64,000 nt of DNA from Isoetes taiwanensis (taxonomy: Eukaryota > Streptophyta > Lycopodiopsida > Isoetales > Isoetaceae), in the NCBI GenBank assembly GCA_021234155.1, contig JAJEKV010000001.1, positions 807,927 to 871,926 on the forward strand, written 5' to 3'. The translations under genes and the position numbers were made by a program. Shown piece by piece: positions 55,180-64,000 of this stretch. The first letter of the stretch is position 1. Each line of letters opens with the position of its first letter. Below the pieces are notes generated by a model. That model had not been told where the DNA came from, did no database searches, and worked only from the letters and a program-made list of their open reading frames with translations.

Positions 55180-55705
55180 GATAAATTTATACCGGCCAAA
55201 ACCATCTCCGCCATGTTTTAGCCGGATGATTATCATGTTATATCTGCGCCCTGTCACGTTATAACCAACAATAAATATCCGTCTCATAAAATTTCCTTGT
55301 TTTATATTGTATTGGAGCAAAACGTATTTAAAGAGAACTTGTAGTATAAATTTATACCGTGGCTTCCTTTCTAAAATAATTTCAATTTAAATTTATATCA
55401 AGCCCCGCCTTTTCATGAGGGGCTTATGGTATAAACTTATACCGCTTTTAAGCTCATAAGCGGTATAAATTTATACCACTCGAAGTTCAATTTATAAATT
55501 TATACCACTGAAAGTTCACAAAGCGGTATAAACTTATACCACTTTCGAAGTTTCATAAAAGGTATAAATTTATACCACTTTCGCTTGAACTCACGCGTGG
55601 TATAAATTTATACCAGAAAGCTCATCTCAGATAAATTTATACCACTTGAGCTCCTACCGCTTGATACAATGCCTCCAAAGCTCCCGAATGGTATAAATTT
55701 ATACC
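55180..55705. repeat. Cluster of GGTATAAATTTATACC palindromes
   Basis: Four exact 16-bp palindromes lie at 55462, 55561, 55599 and 55690. Two single-base variants (GGTATAAACTTATACC) are at 55428 and 55525. Partial copies sit at 55180, 55342, 55493 and 55631. Spacing is irregular (about 35-60 bases) and the sequences between are mostly unrelated, often with AAGTTC or GAAAGTTCA. No coding frame is maintained through them. Confidence 0.9.
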
Positions 55706-56400
55706 GGCCCAATAACGGGAAAAATCAAAGCCTACGAACTAAAGCTAAAAAATGTGAAGCCATATTGTATGGTTACCTCGCCATCATTTGGCGGGTCGGA
55801 AACACATTTTAGGGCTCAAATGACAACATCTGTGCTGGTTGAAACTGCCAAAAATTTTGTTACAGATGATGATGAAGTTTCATTAGTAGACAGTGCTGAG
55901 GAACATCCCTTTTGATGGTGGGGCAGAGGACACGAATAGCTCTGGTGATCATGGTCTGAACGAGTCAGAGGACGAGATGCATCACGAATTGCTGCAAAAT
56001 ATAAGTTTGTCTAATAAGGCATATATGTAATTAGGTTAAAGCTTCAGGGCTTGGGCAAAGTCAATACGTGTCGCAATTTTGACTGTCTTGTTCATAATTT
56101 TGTAAAGAATCCGAACACTTTGAATGAGATACCTTTATGTTGGTCCAGTGCACTTGCTGTTTTCTTCAATGTCTAGTTTTTGGAGTCCTTGAAATTTTTA
56201 CTAATTTTTTAAACCAAATTAGGGGGCTGAAACATGGTAACGAACATTTTTTCATGGCATCTAAGTTCAATTACCCCCTCAAAAAGGTCACCTAAAATGT
56301 CAAAATTGTCACACTTGTCACGCACAGACCGCAAAAATGGACCTTTTTGAGGGAATTTTAGGGAATCTTTTAAAGATTCCTTTTAAAGTGCGTTTCGAGC
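55706..56400. other. Stretch without recognisable gene inside the inverted-repeat segment
   Basis: Bases 55800-56030 contain a broken plus-strand frame with acidic residues, no known domain. Toward 56340-56400 the right-end inner repeats begin (AGTGCGTTTC twice). Confidence 0.35.
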
Positions 56401-56689
56401 AAATAAGTGCGTTTCAATTTAAACTTTGTTAAATATTATAACGAATTCCTTGAAAAGAAGACATAGGTAGAATCTGTTCCTTCAAATTTGCTATCAAATG
56501 GCCTTCATCGAAAATAGTAAGAAAACCAAGTACAACGTATGAGGTTGATATTTTAAGATGATTTATTAACAATTTGTATTGTAGTGCTTTTAGGTTCTGT
56601 TGGGTCCAGTACTTGAAGCATCTCTCAATCCCACTACCCGGTGAGACACAGAGCCATTGTGGTATGATATGTGCCACTTTTAGCATGTG

Positions 56690-56944
56690 GCAATGTGGAG
56701 ACCTAACAATTGCTATGAACAAGCATCATCATGTTCTACTCAAAGCTCTCAGATAGATACCGATGCAACACTATCTAACATGAAGGAGCTAGATGTCTTA
56801 TAGACATTGTTATACCTTTGAAAAGTTTCCGTTATAATAAAAAATTAAATAGTTGGATTATTCCCCAAGCAGTTTTCTTTTTGCACCAAAACTTACATGG
56901 GCTCCTTAACATATGCCCCAAAGAACGCCTGGCACCATTACTAG
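56690..56944 (+). mobile_element. Helitron-like 3' end with broken ORF tail
   Basis: GCTATGAACAAGCATCATCA, AGCTCTCAGATAGATACCGA and TATCTAACATGAAGGAGCTA match the ORF tail at 1811-2026, with a small insertion causing a stop. A degenerate hairpin, TGCCCCAAAGAACGCCTGGCA, and CCATTACTAG (CTAG at 56941-56944) follow. The spacing from ORF end to hairpin (about 110 bases) is as in the other copies. Confidence 0.65.
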
Positions 56945-57437
56945 TTTTATGCAAGAATGGTATACCACTTTTCCTTCCACTTTTCAAGGAAAGTAGCTAG
57001 GATTGCAATATCAAACAGTAGAAAACTCATAGAAATGAGGATTATCATTCTTTTCTTCAAATCCAAGAATGGTGAACCCTCTTGTACTCTCACAAATGGG
57101 CATTCATGAAATGGAGATTATCATCGTTTAATTCATCATTGGCTCAAATCCAAAAATGGTGAATCCACATGCCGTGAAGTGTGCCTGTTGTGTTGGGCTA
57201 CTAAATAGAAAGTACATGCTAGTTCTAGCTACTAAAGATACATGCTGCTTGCTTTCAGTTACCGACCAAGAGTGTGCATGCCTCTAGAAGCTTTTAGACA
57301 TTATTAGAAAAGACAAAATTAAGTTGCTTATCCTTCATATCCCCAATAGAAATGTCCCTTAACTTTGCACTTAGATATCATTCACTTTCTATATTCTTCT
57401 TAGGGCACACACAATTTGTCAAAAAACAATGGATAAT
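56945..57437. other. Stretch without recognisable gene left of copia element
   Basis: AT-rich DNA between the Helitron end and the copia element. A weak imperfect duplication (ATGGTGAA.CC and GAATGGTGAATCC) is present near 57070 and 57155. Nothing else is supported. Confidence 0.4.
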
Positions 57438-57442
57438 GATTA

Positions 57443-58208
57443 TGATGTAATTTAAAGATGATGAACTCAAGTATATAGATATGTCTAGCAAGATTAGCAA
57501 TTTACAACAATCAAGTTCCAATGATGATCTAAGCAAAAGCCAAGATATGGTCACTTATTTTACTAGATCATCATCACAAAAAAACATCATTGAACAATAT
57601 TCTTAGGACAGTAATACCTTGGTCAATAATAGTTTAGTCAATAAAACTATTGAAACACTGTAGCATAAATTTACTGTTCATCGGGCATTGACCCCGAACA
57701 CTGCAGCCATGTTGACTCACGGCATTTCCAATCAAAAATACCGCTGGAACCTGCTCCTCCACTATTGTATATTTTTGTAAGCGTTCTACACAAATATATG
57801 CATAGTTCGAATAGTTATGGGGGAATTATTTTCCAAACTTGGTCTTCCCAATCCTCGATGATATCCCACAGGACAAGTCTAAGAGAATTAGCTTTTCACA
57901 ATTATCCCACAGGACTAATTGTTCAACACGGCTTTTCGACCATTGAACCAAATTTGCCTTAACAAAATATTCTTCTTCACCAAATAGATTAACCCTTCAA
58001 ACATTATACTAACCTTGTGGTGACTTTGTTTCCCAATAGATTAGATCTGCAAGTAGACCTACTGCCACTGCTTCTCATAGGTAAATAATGCAGACATATT
58101 TAGCTTATGTTGATCTACACTACTGCCACTGCTTCTCATAGTTAGATCAACACAAATAACCACATCATGTGCTAACTTTGCAGGATTAGGAGATGAATAT
58201 TTCCATCA
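57443..58208 (-). repeat. Copia 3' LTR
   Basis: 766 bases, matching the copy at 62513-63279 except for a few substitutions and small indels (for example near 57585, 57795-57835 and 57925). The LTRs were identical at insertion, so few changes suggest a fairly recent event. Confidence 0.95.
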
Positions 58209-58818
58209 CTCCTCCTTCAGCTCATAAGCCTGCAAGTCTGACCCTTCCAATACCTTTAGCTTTGCCTTAAATCCATTGAATTTGTTGATAGGTAGAGCCT
58301 TGGTAAAGACATCTGCAATTTGATGATTAGTATCCAGATAAAGCATCTCAATTACATTTTTTTCTGCCAGCTCTCTTATAAAATGAATACTCACCTCAAT
58401 GTGCTTGGTCCTATCATGCCGCACGTGATTTTTTCACTATGGCTATGCAGCTTTGGCTATCCATTCCGTCTGACATGTGGGTCCAGCTTTTGTTTACAAT
58501 ACACAGTTCATCCATCAACCTTCTCAACCATACAATTTCCTTAGCTACAAGTGAAGATGCAAAAGATATTCCCGCTTCTCGCAGTAACTCATGGCTATAG
58601 TATTTTGTTTCTTGCACCTCCGTGTAATTACTCCACCACCAAAGAAAACCGCGATATCCCGAAGTGGATCTTCTAGTGGAGAGATCCCCCCAATCTGCAT
58701 CACTAAAGCATGTCATAGTTAGATCCTTTGAGTCATAGCATATTCCTTGACTTTGAGTGCCTTTCAAATACTTCAACACACGCTTAGTTTGCCTCCCAAT
58801 GTTCCTTTGTTGCATCAT
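58206..58818 (-). pseudogene. Copia RNase H, frameshifted
   Basis: Minus-strand pieces: KRVLKYLKGTQSQGICYDSK, DLTMTCFSDADWGDLSTRRS, TSGY (58600-58800), then SSLVAKEIVWLRRLMDEL (about 58500-58555), and in another frame RHDRTKHIEVSIHFIRELAE with HQIADVFTKALP (58206-58424). SDADW and TKHI-ALP are the classical landmarks of copia RNase H. One frameshift breaks the frame between the two halves (about 58440-58600), where the usual ALSTTEAEY is replaced by SHELLREAGIS. Confidence 0.85.
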
Positions 58819-58830
58819 GATTTCTTCGCT

Positions 58831-59865
58831 TTAGAATATTTTACAAAGATAAGCAATGTCGTCGAAAGTCTTTTTTGCTAAATAAAGTAGGCACCCCACC
58901 AATGCTCGATAGGGTACATTTTCCATCTCTGTAATATCTTCATGAGTGGCTTGTTTAATATCAGTCAACCTGTGCCCTGGAGTCATGGGAATTTTTGCAG
59001 GTTTGGCCTCCACTAGATTAAACCTTTTAAGCATATTTTCTATATGCTTACTTTGATGCAATTTGAGCCATCTCTCTTCCTTGTTTCTGGTCACCTCAAT
59101 CCCCAAAAATTTCCTTAACTCCCCTAAGTCTGTCATTTGAAATCTGGCCTTCAAAATACCTTTGCATTTATTTAGTATATTCAATGAAGTTGCCACCATG
59201 ATACAGTCATCTACATAAAGAGCAATAATGCAGTAGTCTTTATCTTGCTCCAACCTGTAGAGATTACCATCATTATGAAGTTTGTTAAACCCATGTTCTT
59301 GCAAGAACTGATTTATGCACATGTACCATTCCCTGGGTGACTGCTTCAATCCATACATTGCTTTATTTAACTTCCAGATCATATTCTTGCCTTGTTCATA
59401 GCCTGGTGGTTGCCTCAAGTATGCTTCTTCTTCTAATGTTGCATTTAAGAATGCTGTTTTGACATCCATGTGATGTATTTCCAGTTTCATGGCATTTGCC
59501 ATGGCGAAGAATATTTCGATGCTTGTTAATTTGACTAGTGGAGAATATGTTTCATCATAATCTCTTCCTTTTTTCTGAGTATATCCCTGTGCTACCAATC
59601 TAGCTTTATATTTCTTGGTCCCATCTGGATTAAGTTTAATTCTGAATAGCCATTTGCTACCAATGATATTATGCTTACCATCTGATTTTATCAGATCATA
59701 AGTTTTAGTGTCCTCAAACCATTTGAGTTCATCATTCATAGTCGCTATCCACTTATCTCTGTCAACATTTTCTTGTACCTCTTCATAGCTTTGAGGAATT
59801 ATTTCATCTTCTAATATTGCCATAATATATTCATGTTCATGTTCAAATTTGTCTTTTGCTTCCAA
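58831..59865 (-). CDS. Copia reverse transcriptase
   Basis: A 344-residue open frame. Positions about 37-42 onward read DKWIATMNDELKWFEDTKTY, then GSKWLFRIKLNPDGTKKYKA and RLVAQGYTQKKGRDYDETYSP; HHMDVKTAFLNATLEEEAYL carries the first catalytic Asp, and the YVDD motif stands in IALYVDDCIMVAT (about residue 215). SKHIENMLKRF and the YRALVGCLLYLA connection follow. All key residues seem present. It ends at a stop just before RNase H, and an upstream frameshift separates it from the integrase. The protein copies the element RNA into DNA. Confidence 0.9.
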   Translation of the reverse strand: MEAKDKFEHEHEYIMAILEDEIIPQSYEEVQENVDRDKWIATMNDELKWFEDTKTYDLIKSDGKHNIIGSKWLFRIKLNPDGTKKYKARLVAQGYTQKKGRDYDETYSPLVKLTSIEIFFAMANAMKLEIHHMDVKTAFLNATLEEEAYLRQPPGYEQGKNMIWKLNKAMYGLKQSPREWYMCINQFLQEHGFNKLHNDGNLYRLEQDKDYCIIALYVDDCIMVATSLNILNKCKGILKARFQMTDLGELRKFLGIEVTRNKEERWLKLHQSKHIENMLKRFNLVEAKPAKIPMTPGHRLTDIKQATHEDITEMENVPYRALVGCLLYLAKKTFDDIAYLCKIF

Positions 59866-59869
59866 TTCT

Positions 59870-60670
59870 TTTACTTCTTCCCTCTCATTTTACGCCATAA
59901 GTTTGATCACCTAATTTAGCTTCTTCTACAAGCTTTTTCCGCTTGAGTTTTTCTTTTCTTCTTCTCATGATATTCCTTTATGGGTTTATCACTTATTTGA
60001 CCTAGGAATCAGATTGTCTTCAGATCTTACTTGTTCCAAACTCATTTGTTTCCTTTGAAATTTCTGGTATTTCTAGCTCCTCATAATCATCTTCTTCAAA
60101 TTCCACCTTTGGAGTTTGTTCGTGACCTATCTGGTTGAATTCTCATACCTTTCTTGAATTTGTGTTTGTATAACACTTTTTTCATTAAATAATACATCCC
60201 TACCTGATTCTGATTTCTTTGGACTCGTGCAAATAAACTCTATACCCTTTGGATTCTTTTGTCATATCCTACCAAAAACCTTTTTTTACGCCTGTTATCT
60301 AACTTTTTCCTTAACTCTCACTGCACATGCACATAGACCCATACAACCATATACCTTAAACTTTTCATAGTTTAGCTTACTCTCCGAAGTCCCATAACAA
60401 CAAAGGAATGTTCCCTTGCAAACTTCTTTGAAGGTAGCATATTTTGAATTTTAACAAATGTGATAAAGTGCCTCTTCCCATAAGAAGTTTGGTAGGCCAC
60501 TTTCCTTTAACATGGATCCGATTGCATCCAATAAGGTTCTATTCTTTCTTTCAAACTCCATTCTGTTGAGGTGAGTATCCGCATGTTAATTGTCTCTTGA
60601 TTCCATGTGAGATGCAAAAGGATTTGAATTGACCCGATATGTACTCCTCCCTATATCGATCTAATACATT
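59870..60670 (-). pseudogene. Copia integrase C-terminal half, broken
   Basis: Frames on the minus strand show HGIKRQLTCGYSPQQNGV directly followed by a stop where the catalytic Glu (NGVAERKN-type) should be. Then come FEEDDYEELEIPEISKE and a linker into the RT. Several stops and shifts show this half is inactive in this copy. Confidence 0.75.
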
Positions 60671-61696
60671 TTACTTTGGCCCCTGTTTTCGTTCTTTTTC
60701 TGCAACATATTGTTTGAATGCAATTATTGCTTGTGACTTTCTGGTTAAGCAATATGTGGTACACATTCTGCTATAATCATCTGTGAAGGTTATGAAATAT
60801 CTCTTATTTGTTCTGCTCTTGATGTTTAAAGGGCCACATAAATCTGAATGAACCAGCTCAAGCTTATGTTGTGATCTATTTTTCCTTTTATGAAATGGTA
60901 ACTCTGCTTTCGGCTTACCCAAAGCACATCCCTCACATATATGATCCTGTCTAGTTGTGTTTTCCAAACTTATATGACCTTGCTTGTGAAGTGCTTCTAA
61001 TTTTTTATAATTTGTATGGGCAAGTCTATTATGCCACATATCTAAATCCACTTCCTGAACTGCATTAATTGAATGATGAACAATATTTTCCAAGCCATAC
61101 AAGTTCCCCACACGTTTACCATAAAACTTTATTTCATTATTCAACATGATATTGCACTGATCAGCATCAAATTCAACTTTATATCCTAAATCACATAACT
61201 GACTAACTGATATTAAGTTTTTGATAATTCCAGGCACACACAACACATTCTGAATGTTTATAACATTTCCAGCCAAATCTGTTAACTGCAATAGTCCTCT
61301 TCCTTGAACCTCTTGAACAGCTCCATTTCCAACTTGAATCTTCCTTGAACTTGCATTGGTCATATTCTTCAAGAGATCAGTAGTTTGTACTATTGATCTT
61401 TCAGCTCCACTATCAACTATCAAATGATCAGAAGTGTTAGTTGACATATTCTCATTAACAATTGCAAATTCATGAGATACCTCATCCTCATTTTCTTCAT
61501 TTGCATTGTCTTCTTTGTTCCCTTTGCCACATAGGCTTTTTTGATTACACGCCCCTCCGCCACCTCTTGCGGAGACGGCTTCTCCTCCCGCCTCTTGCGG
61601 ACCTACCATATCCTTTAGGAGTAGGACATTTTGAAGCCATGTGTCCTTTGCCACCACATGTGTAGCAGCTTGAAATCCCTCTTTAATTTTGGACAT
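60671..61696 (-). CDS. Copia gag tail, protease and integrase N-terminal half
   Basis: 341 residues. Residues about 91-100 (DHLIVDSGAERSIV) are the aspartic protease with its DSGA motif. QVGNGAVQEVQGRG and VLCVPGIIKNLISVSQL follow. The integrase zinc domain is HNRLAHTNYKKL with CEGCALGKPKAEL (H-H-C-C), and LVHSDLCGPLNIKS with FTDDYSRM gives the first catalytic Asp region. The upstream zinc knuckle CYTCGGKGHMASKC (61640-61680) lies in another frame, so a frameshift separates gag from protease. A G/R-rich, GC-rich stretch at 61548-61610 lies between knuckle and protease. Confidence 0.85.
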   Translation of the reverse strand: MSKIKEGFQAATHVVAKDTWLQNVLLLKDMVGPQEAGGEAVSARGGGGACNQKSLCGKGNKEDNANEENEDEVSHEFAIVNENMSTNTSDHLIVDSGAERSIVQTTDLLKNMTNASSRKIQVGNGAVQEVQGRGLLQLTDLAGNVINIQNVLCVPGIIKNLISVSQLCDLGYKVEFDADQCNIMLNNEIKFYGKRVGNLYGLENIVHHSINAVQEVDLDMWHNRLAHTNYKKLEALHKQGHISLENTTRQDHICEGCALGKPKAELPFHKRKNRSQHKLELVHSDLCGPLNIKSRTNKRYFITFTDDYSRMCTTYCLTRKSQAIIAFKQYVAEKERKQGPK

Positions 61697-61699
61697 TCA

Positions 61700-62490
61700 T
61701 TCTTATAATGTCCTTTTTTCATCTTGCTTATAGCATGTTACTTTATCCTTTCTCTTAAGCAAACAGATTTCGGGGAGTTTCATCATCTTGATTTTGCCTT
61801 AATATTTTCTTTCTCAGCTCCCACTGTTTTTAATATATTTTTCTGCCTCTTCTCTTGATTTACTAGAGTTTCTTATAAATAAGGCTAGTGTCTCATTTTC
61901 ACCAATTGCTCTAGATATTTGCAATACCCCGACTTCTTTTCGGAAATGACCACACCGCCTCCATTTAGGTCAGCAATAAGATTATCAAATTTGTTGAAGA
62001 ATTCTGTTACATCCTCTTCTTCCTTAAGCTTTAAACCCCTTAATTCATTCTCAAGCAGATCTATTTGTGAGGATGTCTTTTCTTCATAGTGTTTGAGCAA
62101 AAACTTCCACATCTCTCTGGGACTTAATGTTCTTAATTTCAAACGATAGTTGGACTAACCTTTGCACGTGATGATGCCTTGTGCTTCCCTTTGTTTTAGC
62201 CAACAATGATTTTCCTCCCGCCTCCAGATGCTCCAAAGACTTGCTCCCCACCTCCCGAGGTTTCAGTCCCCCGCTGCAGCCTTTTCCTCGCCGCTCCAAC
62301 AATTGAACCGGATGAACCCGTCCTTGTAAGCACTCCCAGTACTTTATCGTTCTCGGCTGGATCTACCGGATCCCCACGGATCCTCCACTTCTAGTATGTG
62401 AGCTATAGCATCCTTCCATACTTGGAACCTCGGACCTCCTTTTGTATGCTTCTACAAGATTCAATAGTGATGCACCAAATCTGCTAGACA
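61700..62490 (-). pseudogene. Copia gag N-terminal part, frameshifted
   Basis: Reading from ATG at about 62490 on the minus strand (MSSRFGASLLNLVEAYKRRS) the frame breaks soon after. 61885-62142 carries LSPREMWKFLLKHYEEKTSS, QIDLLENELRGLKLKEEEDV and TEFFNKFDNLIADLN, which is the copia gag core (UBN2-like). GC-rich insert-like stretches at about 62215-62385 interrupt the usual order. Confidence 0.75.
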
Positions 62491-62512
62491 TGTTTTTGTG
62501 CTCGATACTAAT

Positions 62513-63279
62513 TGATGTAATTTAAAGATGATGAACTCAAGTATATAGATATGTCTAGCAAGATTAGCAATTTACAACAATCAAGTTCCAATGATGATCT
62601 AAGCAAAAGCCAAGATATGGTCACTTATTTTACTAGATCATCTTCACAAAAAAAACATCATTGAACAATATTCTTAGGACAGTAATACCTTGGTCAATAA
62701 TAGTTTAGTCAATAAAACTATTGAAACACTGTAGCATAAATTTACTGTTCATCGGGCATTGACCCCGAACACTGCAGCCATGTTGACTCACGGCATTTCC
62801 AATAAAAAAAACCGCTGGAACCTGCTCCTCCACTATTGTATATTTTTGTAAGCGTTCTACACAGCTATATGCATAGTTCCGACGGTTATGGGGAATTATT
62901 TTCTTTCCAAACTTGGTCTTCCCAATCCTCGATGATATCCCACAGGACAAGTCTAAGAGAATTAGCTTTTCACAATTATCCCACAGACTAATTGTTCAAC
63001 ACTAACGCCACCATTGAACCAAATTTGCCTTAACAAAATATTCTTCTTCACCAAATAGATTAACCCTTCAAACATTATACTAACCTTGTGGTGACTTTGT
63101 TTCCCAATAGATTAGATCTGCAAGTAGACCTACTGCCACTGCTTCTCATAGGTAAATAATGCAGACATATTTAGCTTATGTTGATCTACACTACTGCCAC
63201 TGCTTCTCATAGTTAGATCAACACAAATAACCACATCATGTGCTAACTTTGCAGGATTAGGAGATGAATATTTCCATCA
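62513..63279 (-). repeat. Copia 5' LTR
   Basis: 767 bases, partner of the 57443-58208 LTR. On the minus strand the 5' LTR is here, because gag begins just to the left of it (lower coordinates). Confidence 0.95.
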
Positions 63280-63284
63280 GATTA

Positions 63285-64000
63285 ATCCAATGCCACGCTA
63301 TGGACAAGCTTTTTACTTGAAATAACTTCAATTACAAGCTTCATTTCTTATAAACAAGACAAAGTCAAATACCACATCAACAACTTTCATGAATATCATT
63401 TAAATTATACATTATGTGGAAATATTTCAAAATTTCCACTGAAAAAGGGTAGGCTAGAGAGAAATAGACTAAAGTGCTTTCCCTTTAACGCATTCTGGAT
63501 AGATGTAGGTGTTGCGTGTGACTTCAAGTTAAATGGAGTCAGATATTTTTGGGATGCACTTTGGTTGTTTTTTATCACGTTTACTGAAAAATTATGTCTT
63601 TCACTTCACGTCCTTCTATTTTATCGTAAATGAGAGTAAGATGGTCTAAGAAGTGGGGTTTTTCTGACGACAACTCCATAGTCAAGTATCGATTCGTAGG
63701 GGCTCCCACAATTAGGACATTTAGAATCAAGCCTAGGAAGCATGAAGCACCGAGGCAATTCACTTAATTGGTAGGAGTGCTTTTCGACAATAAACATAGC
63801 AAAAATAGAAGGGAGAGATCGTTCTTTTAAATGGTGATATATGTGCTCCAACACCACTCCACTATTTCCCCGGACGATTGGATGCAGTAATATGCCGTTA
63901 ATCTCCATCATGTATAAACTTGATGACAAAATGCATATAGTATGATGTCTGCATACCGTAATACTCCAAGGGGAGAAATATCAATAACCGCCGTAACCGG
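63285..64000 (-). other. Unassigned stretch with Cys-pair frame at window end
   Basis: A minus-strand frame at 63621-63929 (102 residues) contains RCFMLPRLDSKCPNCGSPYE, with a CPNCG pair as in zinc ribbons, and HPIVRGNSGVVLEHIYHHLK upstream. I do not recognise the family. It could be an exon of a host gene continuing beyond the window. A one-base shift gives another open frame over the same bases (63581-63763), so the coding frame is uncertain. Confidence 0.25.

Larger units (their letters stand above)
52401..56430. mobile_element. Segment framed by 30-bp inverted repeats (candidate TIR transposon with captured DNA)
   Basis: The left end (52401-52430) and the right end (56401-56430, reversed) agree at 28 of 30 bases; the shared core is GAAACGCACTTATTT with AACAA.GTTTAAA outside it. 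Farther in, AGTGCGTTT and AAAGATTCC motifs recur on both sides, in part inverted. The enclosed 4.0 kb holds a Helitron end on the minus strand, an F-box fragment and a palindrome cluster. No transposase is seen. A target-site duplication is not clear (AAAT on both sides is too short to judge). Confidence 0.55.
57438..63284 (-). mobile_element. Complete Ty1/copia retrotransposon with LTRs and GATTA target-site duplication
   Basis: The left LTR (57443-58208) and right LTR (62513-63279) are near identical and begin TGATGTAAT, ending TTTCCATCA on the plus strand, i.e. TG...CA. GATTA flanks both sides (57438-57442 and 63280-63284). On the minus strand AGCTGAAGGAGGAG before the 3' LTR is the polypurine tract, and ATTAGTATCGAGCAC after the 5' LTR resembles a degenerate initiator-Met tRNA binding site. 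The internal order gag, protease, integrase, reverse transcriptase, RNase H is that of copia. Frameshifts prevent one continuous polyprotein. Confidence 0.95.

Noticed and set aside
1-64000. CRISPR arrays, bacterial operons, ribosomal RNA genes
   Set aside because: No regular repeat-spacer pattern and no rRNA core sequences were seen; the content is plant nuclear repeats.

Overview
The window looks like nuclear DNA of a land plant with a large, repeat-filled genome, most likely a flowering plant. The evidence is nested LTR retrotransposons of both superfamilies, plant-type LINEs, a CACTA transposon and Helitron ends, plus fragments of plant gene families: a MUR3-like GT47 glycosyltransferase, plastid disproportionating enzyme, acetolactate synthase regulatory subunit, F-box and PPR. 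The species cannot be named from the sequence. I see no intact host gene. Every recognisable gene is partial, frameshifted or captured inside a transposon, and most long open frames come from low-complexity DNA.

Layout: 1-2160 holds two Helitron-like 3' ends, each preceded by a related short ORF. 2161-4310 is satellite-like DNA (an AGATTC array between direct repeats). 4850-6180 is an LTR remnant related to the LTR at 37980-39460. 6590-7990 is a tandem array carrying tRNA-like A and B boxes. 8870-13083 (minus) is a GT47 pseudogene split by about 2.6 kb of foreign DNA. 15625-16770 and 18058-20434 are LINE insertions with target-site duplications, the second nested in another A-tailed element. 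21397-24716 is a small defective LTR element with gag and an antisense exon-like segment. 24780-31090 is a heavily decayed Ty3/gypsy chromovirus. 34030-36041 is a tandem duplication carrying an acetolactate synthase small-subunit (ACT domain) exon. 37980-39460 is the 3' LTR of a truncated gypsy element.

40090-48630 is a second gypsy element, interrupted at 43386-47098 by a complete CACTA element (TIRs, TCA target duplication, CTGACTA-type subterminal repeats). That element carries several exons and introns of a plastid 4-alpha-glucanotransferase gene. 50496-52290 is a 1.8 kb pure purine strand. 52401-56430 is framed by 30-bp inverted repeats and holds an F-box fragment, an opposite-strand Helitron end and a cluster of 16-bp palindromes. 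57443-63279 is a copia element on the minus strand with near-identical LTRs and a GATTA target duplication.

The regions mainly record nested insertion and gene-fragment capture. The most unusual items are the CACTA with captured DPE1-like exons, the Helitron 3' ends that share a short ORF, the palindrome cluster in the TIR-bounded segment, and the tandem tRNA-like array.
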